NCBI GenBank assembly: GCA_014084085.1
Contig: NPFB01000144.1
Coordinates: 1-13,349, forward strand
Reading direction: 5' to 3'
DNA length: 13,349 nt
Origin: Hondaea fermentalgiana
Lineage: Eukaryota > Sar > Bigyra > Thraustochytrida > Thraustochytriidae
Program-made: the position numbers and the translations under genes
Shown here: positions 7,686 to 13,349 of the stretch, piece after piece
How positions within the stretch are numbered: position 1 is the stretch's first letter
How the letters are laid out: the number at the start of each line of letters is the position of its first letter
Notes under the pieces: model-generated
Databases searched by the model: none
The model's input: only the letters and a program-made list of their open reading frames with translations
Told to the model about the DNA's origin: nothing

Positions 7686-7715
7686 CGACCCGACTCGACT
7701 TGACTTGACTTGACT
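7686..7715. repeat. (YGACY)n pentanucleotide repeat
   Basis: Six consecutive pentamers: CGACC, CGACT twice and TGACT three times. The tract lies in the 3' flank of the cyclophilin gene, between the candidate polyadenylation signal and the minus-strand gene at 7859-8101. Confidence 0.8.
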
Positions 7716-7858
7716 TGAGCTCCAGATCAGAGCCAGCCAGACGCGACCCATTGGATCATCAGGGCAAGGTAGAGATGCCGCACTCGGTCAAAGACTGCCT
7801 TTGGCGAGTTTTGGAGGTATTTACAGACAGTCTTATCAGTTTATTTACCTTGAAGCAT

Positions 7859-8101
7859 TCAGGCAGACGACCGTGGTGGGCGGCCAGGGCGCTTACGTCG
7901 CGACTCACCGCCCTCAACGTTCTCTGGTAGGGGCTTGCCGATGGCTTGGGCCCATCCACGGTTGGCCTGCTCCATCCGCCCATATGCGGACTCCAGGTCG
8001 CGGAGCTGGTCTGTGAGCGCCTGCAGCGCCACGTCTACCCCTTCAAGAGACTCCCGCGCGCGCCGCACGGCTGCCACCTCGCGCGCAAGTGTTGTGGCCA
8101 T
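7859..8101 (-). CDS. Small helical/coiled-coil protein, family not recognised; gene model incomplete
   Basis: The 80-aa frame starts at an ATG at 8101 in a strong context (A at -3, G at +4). Codons are GC-rich at third positions. Residues about 5-52 are strongly helical with heptad leucines (LEGVDVALQALTDQLRDLES), then YGRMEQANRGWAQAIG. The size, helices and late Trp are reminiscent of small subunits of multi-subunit helical complexes (DASH/Dad2-like, or BLOC-type), but I do not recognise the family. Two facts suggest the exon is larger or spliced. First, the frame stays open and helical upstream of the ATG for 27 codons, to a TAG at 8183-8185, with acceptor-like AGs just beyond. Second, strong donor-like GTGAGT (7908-7903) and GTAAGC (7896-7891) lie near the 3' end. 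Read unspliced, the C terminus is a basic RRKRPGRPPR tail that resembles an AT-hook. It is downstream of, and convergent with, cyclophilin. Confidence 0.5.
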   Translation of the reverse strand: MATTLAREVAAVRRARESLEGVDVALQALTDQLRDLESAYGRMEQANRGWAQAIGKPLPENVEGGESRRKRPGRPPRSSA

Positions 8102-8169
8102 TGTGCCGATCTTATCACATTGTCGTGCGGTTGCACAGCTCTTTCTATATTCGAAAAGTTCCAGACATT

Positions 8170-8439
8170 CTAGCTCACAAGTCTAACTTCAACTTCAACT
8201 TGATGCGGCGCAACATTCACACCACGATCATTATTTTTCCTACAATAGGCTAGATAGGAAAGGGCGCATAGTTCCACTGCGTGATTCGAGAGAGTATCTT
8301 CATTTTGGGAAAACTGAGAATTGGTTTCCCGTAGCTGTGCATCCTGGTCGAAGCATTTGTTCTCTTCAACCGCGAGCCCATCCGTCCATAGGTCTTCTTC
8401 GTCCTTCACTATGCGCCACTGCCAGGGGTCTTCTTCATC
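8170..8439 (-). other. Acidic exon-like open segment, possible upstream exon of the 7859-8101 gene
   Basis: Directly after a TTTAG acceptor-like sequence (AG at 8441-8440, minus strand) a frame of 89 codons opens with no usable early ATG. It begins DEEDPWQW and soon repeats DEEDLW, followed by an acidic, Gln/Asn-containing helical stretch to about residue 73. The 3' end is unclear: a GTGTGA donor-like site near 8225 could join in phase to an acceptor near 8177 and continue into the coiled-coil frame, but that intron would be only about 50 nt. Coding is plausible, not shown. Confidence 0.3.
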
Positions 8440-8952
8440 CTAAACTACACACAAAGAATTTCATATTCGTCAAACGCGCAGCTTCTCGGAGGCGGTAAAA
8501 CCATGTGCGGCAGTTCAGTAGTAAAAGTATCCGTTGAGTTTCCTCGTACCTGTGCCAAGTGCCAAGTGCCACCGTTTGTCGCCGTGGCCGTCCGTCCCGC
8601 TCGATTACTCTAGCACCGCCAGGGGCGCGCTCATTGTTCGTCGACAACAAGAAGTGGTTGAAGTTTTCCATCTGCGCCAAGAAGCAAGAGAAAAGTCTTT
8701 ACCATGATGCCAACCCGAACGAACCAGTGAACTTGGTCGCTCGCCTTCGCCTAATCTTTTTTGGGGTGTTAGGGCACGCCTTTAATATGTATGAATGACC
8801 TGATCGATGTGCTTTACCTGCTGGTGCACACCATTTATCCAGAGAGGATGAGAAAAGGCACTTGACTCGGCAAATTGAAGAGCTTGGCAAGAGGATATGC
8901 GGGCGTTGTTGCACGGAGGACAAACTCCCAGACCAGACTCTTGCGGCAGATC
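8440..8952. other. Intergenic or 5' region between two divergent transcription units
   Basis: This segment holds the promoter of the plus-strand PDZ/ankyrin gene starting at 8953. On the minus strand, a pyrimidine-rich tract ending in GCGCAG (about 8699-8672) is followed at once by ATG at 8671, opening a 77-codon frame (to 8435) that begins MENFNHFLL and contains a donor-like CAG/GTACGA near 8548. A CAG/GTAAAG donor-like site at about 8818 and a CTAAC branch-like sequence between them complete an apparent intron of about 145 nt. I could not join these signals into one consistent reading frame. Confidence 0.35.
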
Positions 8953-11787
8953 ATGGAGGCTGCGCAGGACGACTTCGTGGTAGCATTCAAGGTGCCCAGA
9001 GACAAGTCTCGCACGCTCGGTCTGCGTCTTGCTCAGCTGCCCGGGGGTCGCGGTGCTGTCTTTGATGGCTGGAGGGACGACAAGGACAGCACAGGAGAAA
9101 ACCATGAACTTCTTGAGGTCGGTGACCGACTCTTGGCGGTTGATGAGGTGCTTGTAGCGCCTGGAACCTCCTCGTTTGAACGAATTGGACGTCTTGTACG
9201 CGAGGCGATTGAATCCCTCTTGCGAAAAGATGAAGAGCTCGAAGCCGAAGAGAACGAAACGCGACGATATGGCTTGGCTCCTGTGCGCAGCAAGTACACC
9301 TCGACCCCGAATCAGCGCACAAGCCTCCGCATCCAGCTCCGATTCCGTAAACCATCCCACGAGCAGTCGGTTTTGCTTGATACGGATGACTTTGATATGT
9401 CAAGCGAGGATGAAGCAACGGCACCTACAGGTGCTGCACTCGGCGCCTGGTTCTGCCCACCCAATGATAGCATGAATGGCGCGGCTTTTGAGGGCCTTGT
9501 CGCAGATGCGGCGCCGGGCGTGCAGCGCGCGTTCAAAGACGTTCGACCGGGTCTGCGGCTCATCGCCGTGAATAATCGCGCCGTTGAAGGGCTAAAATTC
9601 GACGTTGTCCTCGATTGCGTACGCGAGGCAGTCTTCCCTCTTGTCCTGCGCTTAGGGGGCGCGCCGGTCGTGAGTGATCCGGAAGAAACACGAGCAATCG
9701 CCCGAGGACTCGATCCGCACTTTCGAATATTACAAAAACCTTTCGGAGCCGCGCACCTTGCGGGATTTTTTGCGTCGCTCGCGGAAGCGGATCGCGAGCA
9801 GGTAGTCAATAGAATACAAGACGGTCTCCGTCTCGACGTGCGCGACTCGGGAGGAAGGACACCCCTTATGTGCGCCTGCATGCTTGCACGCGAGGATGAC
9901 GCAGCCTATTTTGTGGAGCTCTTTCTGCACGAAGGCGCCGAGGTCGCTGAGGTGGACTCCAACAACGCAGCTTCAGCACTACACTTTGCCGCACGGATCG
10001 GTCATGACAGGGTAACGAGACTTTTGCTGACGGCGGGGGCGAACCCCAATCTTGCCGATCGTCAAGGCCGTACGCCCGTTCTCGAAGCCATCATTTGTAA
10101 CAATATCGGAACCGTAGAAACACTACTTCACGCTGGAGGCGATGCGGGTCTTGTCGAGCGCAGCGCAGGGTGGAACGGACTCCACTACGCAGCTCTAAAT
10201 GGACGCGAGAACATTGTTGAGCTGCTGATGAGGCGAGGAAAGCTTTCGCCTCACACGAGAACGCTCCCTGGACCGTGGCGCGCTCCCCGGACGGCCCTTG
10301 ATATCGCTCGAGAAGCAGAACATGTTGACGCTGCTTGTCTGCTTCACGAATCACTCATGCGCGAGCCCTTGCAACGTGTCTATCCTCGCGGTGGGGACTG
10401 GGTTATTGCAGATGAAACTCTCGCGGTGGTGGACCTGCCTTGGCGTCAAGGGGACAACTTTCGCTCCCTTCACGCGGTGGAGACCAAGAGACGGAATCGA
10501 GCTTGCAACAAGCTTGATTTCTTTCGCTCGAATCGACCCATCGGTCGTCAGGATCCTCGCGAGCTTTTACGCCAAGAAAACGCCATTTCGGCCTTTGACG
10601 ATGGAGAGGGGGGTGCAGAATTCTGGTTGGGGAGCCGTGAAGCTTTACTCAAGAATACATACAGGGAGAACAAGAGTATTGACGCTGTCATTCTCATCCT
10701 CGACAGTGGAATTGACCGATACAGGAACGCGAACAACAAGGACTGCGCGGGAGATCGCGATTGCGATGGGGCACGCCCCCCCCGGTCGAAGGAGGAAAAT
10801 CATCAAAAGCGCTCTGAGGGTTCAGACGAACAGCATGTGTTGCATGATCATGGCGAGCGTCATTCTCTCGGAAACAAGGAGTCCAAGGAAACGCATGGTG
10901 AAGAGCGCCAAGGAATTCAACGTGAACGTGACGCGCAAGCGGAGCGCGAGACAGGGCCCGAGGGAGAGGACATGGCAGAGAGCGATAGTATTGATGCGTG
11001 CGAAGAAAAGGGACTCGATGTCGATGATGCGCGGCTTAAATGGGTAGGGGAGCTGGAGGACCACTATATTATTCAACGCGGTATAAGCACGTTTGAAGAT
11101 CTGACGAGCAGTCATTTATCGGTAAGTAGGACTCGCTGCTCGACCTGCTCGTCACTACGCTCCGAGCGCGCCGAATTTCGATCATTCATTCGGCTTTAGC
11201 CCTTTTCTTGATTCCGAAGTCCTTTCTGGGGTGCGGTAGCGGTAGCGGCAGCGGTAGCGGTAGCGGTAGCGTGAGCGTGAGCGTGAGCGCGATCGCTTTC
11301 GATCAAAGGAATTACGACAAAAGAGGACTAACACGCATTTGCTGAGCCAATGTTGCAGAGGCTAATTCGCTTTATTGAGGGCGCCGAGCAGAAGAAGCGA
11401 CGCCTTCTTATCGCAGCCGCCGATGCAAATGCTTCGGAAGCTTTGTTGATGCCGAGCGTGATTTTGATGGCGTATTTTATGATCTCGAAGAACATGCGGT
11501 TGGCGGAGGCGCGCGAAATTTTACGTCAGCGATGCTATTTTTACACGGCGGGTGCTGCTCACGAGAAAGCGCTTCGCCTTCGCGAGATGACGAATTGTGT
11601 GGAACTACAGGCGGAATCGGAAGCTGCTGCACTCATTGCGCATGAGACGCGTCCTGAAATGCCGCGCGTGTTCTTGCCCGAGCCCTGGCTTCAAGGGTTG
11701 CAAACGCTTGAAGATCATATATTGGCTCGGCGCATCAAGGCCGCGCGGCGACGGCAAGCAGACTTTCGCACAAAATTTATCATGTGA
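8953..11787 (+). CDS. PDZ-PDZ-ankyrin protein with a C-terminal catalytically dead dual-specificity phosphatase domain
   Basis: Two exons, 8953-11121 and 11359-11787, encode 865 aa. The phase-0 intron has donor GTAAGT, a CTAAC branch site at 11328-11332 and acceptor TTGCAG. The ATG at 8953 (A at -3, G at +4) is the first in frame. PDZ-like 1 (about 7-132) has LGLRL and LEVGDRLLAVD, with an insertion. PDZ-like 2 (about 159-235) has VRPGLRLIAVNN. Five ankyrin repeats (about 295-464) show GRTPLMCAC, ALHFAARIGH, GRTPVLEAI, NGLHYAALNGR and RTALDIARE. A DSP fold starts at 554 (AEFWLGSREALL, SIDAVILIL), is split by a 108-residue charged insert (585-692), and resumes at 693 with FEDLTSSHL, FIEGAEQKKRRLLI, then MPSVILMAYFM and LAEAREILRQR. 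The HCx5R loop is absent: no Cys or Arg lies at 741-755. It is probably a cytosolic scaffold or phosphoprotein-binding pseudophosphatase, comparable to STYX. Ending at the unspliced stop (11199) would remove half the DSP fold. An 8-C run lies at about 10775-10782, but DSP pieces on both sides share the frame. Confidence 0.8.
11235..11288 (+). repeat. Hexanucleotide array (GGTAGC)6 then (GTGAGC)3 inside the intron
   Basis: Nine head-to-tail hexamers: five GGTAGC and one GGCAGC (11235-11270), then three GTGAGC (11271-11288). The array lies wholly within the 11122-11358 intron of the PDZ/ankyrin gene. The GTGAGC units each resemble a 5' splice donor. Confidence 0.9.
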
Positions 11788-12741
11788 GATCAAGAGAGGA
11801 AAACGGGGTTGCGAGAAAAGAAGCGATGTGGCTCGGAGCGTAGACTAGGTTGTGCCGCAACATTCGGACGATTGCTCGCGCTGACGGTACCAAAATAACA
11901 AATACAGTGGCGCGAGTCTTGTCGCGTGCTGGTCTTTGGTGCGTGCTGGCCTTTTGCGCGTGCTGGAAGCTCTTTGAGTTGGAAGTGGGAAACGTTGAGA
12001 GAGCTGAGAAACGCGGAAGAAGATCTCAAGAAAGGCACCCATCGCAGCTCGATATCGCTGCCGCTGTCGATGCCCCGCGCGCTCGTCCTTGTGCTGGGAT
12101 TTGTTGAATGCAGAGCAGCAGCAGAGTTCAATTCTATAAGAATTTTTTCCGTTCGGTCTTCAATGAGAATACTGCGTTTTGAGTAGAGTGCGTTGGAGAC
12201 GAAATCATTTGATTGTTGGCCCGAAAGTTCTTGAGAGGCATTTATCACACCCAAATGCAATGCATTGGACGCATTCTTCATTTTCAAAGTACCTATGCAT
12301 GCACGGTTTTCCTTTTCTTTTTCCTTTTCTCCTGTCCTCACTCAGCTCAGCTTCATTTTGCGACCCCACGCATGGCCTTGGCGTTGCAAGTTGCAGTTGC
12401 TTGCGCGTGGTCAAAGTCTATTCTGAATTCACTTGCGCTGGACCTCAAGTGTAGCATTGTTTGCAGTACTCGTGCCGGCTGCTGCTGCAGCTGCTGCGTC
12501 CCGAAGGCATACTGCTCCAGAGGGAACATTTCAAGGCTGCCAGGGTCCCAAAATTATAGCCTTCTTCTGCACTACAGAGCTGCCACTGGCTGCTGGCAGA
12601 GGTGGCTGCACCGCCTTGGCGCAGCCGATTCGGCGCGAGAGACAGCACGCGGTATTCTTGGAGCTTCCTTGAGCGTTGCCCGGCTCGCTCCGAAAACTAA
12701 CGAATCAACAGTCGCTCCAACCACGAAAAATTGATTGTAGT

Positions 12742-12766
12742 GCAGCAGCAGCTGCAGCTGCAGCAG
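12742..12766. repeat. CAG/CTGCAG palindromic tract
   Basis: Three GCA/CAG units run into a CAGCTGCAGCTGCAG palindrome. A shorter copy of the CTGCAGCTGCAG core is at about 530-541. This is a simple repeat able to form a hairpin. Confidence 0.75.
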
Positions 12767-13122
12767 ACTGGACAAAGTCTCTGTTTCGCCGTCCCGGGAG
12801 CGCGCGAAGCAGTCACAACCATCGCTGCGCCTTGCCACGCTCATAACCTCGATGAAACCTCTGTGTCCACCGCCGCAGCAGCCAGTCCGGTCCGCTTGGC
12901 TCAGCAAACATCCAAGAATCATAGCGTCGCCGCGCGCATCCTGCATCGTCACATTTCCTCAAGGCAAGCACGCCACGCCACAGCGCAAGTTGCCGTCCGG
13001 CTAGGTGAGAGAGGATGTGATGGCCCGGCCGCGGCGGCGCGACTGTGGTGCGTGGCGTGATGGATTTTTATGGCGGGCAAATGAGCGGCAGCGGCGGTTC
13101 TGCCTGCCTCCACTCCCGGCTG

Positions 13123-13159
13123 AGACAGACAGACAGATAGACAGACACAGACAGAGAGG
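13123..13159. repeat. (CAGA)n tetranucleotide microsatellite
   Basis: Imperfect CAGA/CAGATA units form this tract, ending in AGAGAGG. It has the same unit as 5746-5775 and is the reverse complement of the array at 84-117. Confidence 0.85.
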
Positions 13160-13296
13160 AGAGGCGGGCTCATACAGTCGATCTCGCGACTGTGGGCGTG
13201 CTGAGAAGTCTCGCTGCGGTCCAGGGGCCGCCGGTTCGGCTCCGCTCGTGACCGCTCCCACCGAATGTTGCGTGGGTGGCACGGCTCGGCGGCGTG

Positions 13297-13349
13297 TCAT
13301 TCATTCATTCATTCATTCATTCATTCATTCATTCATTCATTCATTCATT
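13297..13349. repeat. (ATTC)n microsatellite truncated by the window edge
   Basis: About 13 perfect TCAT/ATTC units run to the last base of the window, so the true length is unknown. Confidence 0.95.

Larger units (their letters stand above)
11788..13296. other. Downstream intergenic region, no supportable gene
   Basis: About 1.5 kb follow the PDZ/ankyrin gene. The first few hundred bases should be its 3' UTR. A long minus-strand frame (12341-11790) has no ATG at its head and a low-complexity composition. On the plus strand, ATG at 12372 opens 120 codons that are Cys-rich only because of CTG/TGC repeats. A frame from about 12433 reads like a hydrophobic leader followed by polyalanine but has no ATG. 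A pyrimidine tract lies at about 12306-12333. None of these is convincing; a partly hidden multi-exon gene cannot be excluded. Confidence 0.4.

Noticed and set aside
8782..9360. 192-codon minus-strand frame
   Set aside because: It has no ATG at its head and lies largely antisense to the PDZ region of the plus-strand gene. Only its low-coordinate end coincides with donor-like signals, which are discussed separately.
10298..11047. 249-codon plus-strand frame overlapping the ankyrin/DSP gene
   Set aside because: It shows no domain, and the ankyrin and DSP motifs on both sides are in the other frame. I also considered a frameshift at the C-run and saw no need for one.
11790..12341. 183-codon minus-strand frame after the PDZ/ankyrin gene
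   Set aside because: It opens with a non-ATG codon, its composition is Ser/Arg-rich without domains, and it lies where a 3' UTR is expected.
12433..12672. Apparent secretory leader followed by polyalanine
   Set aside because: There is no ATG, no convincing upstream exon could be joined, and the polyalanine comes from the same CTG/GCT repeat.
12372..12734. 120-codon plus-strand frame with a Cys cluster
   Set aside because: The start context is weak (C at -3), and the cysteines come from a CTG/TGC simple repeat.

Overview
The window reads as nuclear DNA of a GC-rich unicellular eukaryote. It has GT-AG introns of about 105-240 nt, ATG starts in good Kozak context, animal-type membrane and signalling proteins, no operons or ribosome binding sites, and many tetranucleotide microsatellites. 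The mix (an SLC8-type Na+/Ca2+ exchanger, a plant-like divergent-loop cyclophilin, and PDZ/ankyrin/phosphatase-fold and BED-finger proteins) suggests a stramenopile, perhaps a thraustochytrid. That assignment is an inference from gene content, not something the sequence proves.

Layout. 1-688: GC-rich, repeat-laden upstream DNA with three tetranucleotide arrays. 689-1936 (+): one uninterrupted gene joining a BED-like zinc finger to a KDPG/KHG aldolase domain. 1937-2503: the 3' region shared by two convergent genes. 2504-5305 (-): an intronless Na+/Ca2+ exchanger with two Calx-beta domains. 5306-6446: divergent intergenic promoter region. 6447-7547 (+): five-exon cyclophilin with a probable mitochondrial presequence. 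7548-8952: a short helical protein on the minus strand (7859-8101) plus unresolved exon-like segments upstream of it. 8953-11787 (+): two-exon gene encoding two PDZ-like domains, ankyrin repeats and a dual-specificity phosphatase fold that has lost its catalytic loop. 11788-13349: no gene that I can support; it ends in an ATTC microsatellite cut by the window edge.

No shared pathway is evident. The genes are independent eukaryotic transcription units. The NCX exchanger (Ca2+ extrusion) and the mitochondrial-type cyclophilin share a divergent intergenic region, and both families touch on calcium/mitochondrial physiology, but co-regulation is only a possibility.

The most unusual items are the zinc-finger/aldolase fusion, the PDZ-ankyrin-pseudophosphatase, and the unresolved minus-strand locus at about 7.86-8.67 kb. 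I found no CRISPR array, insertion sequence, tRNA, rRNA or viral gene.
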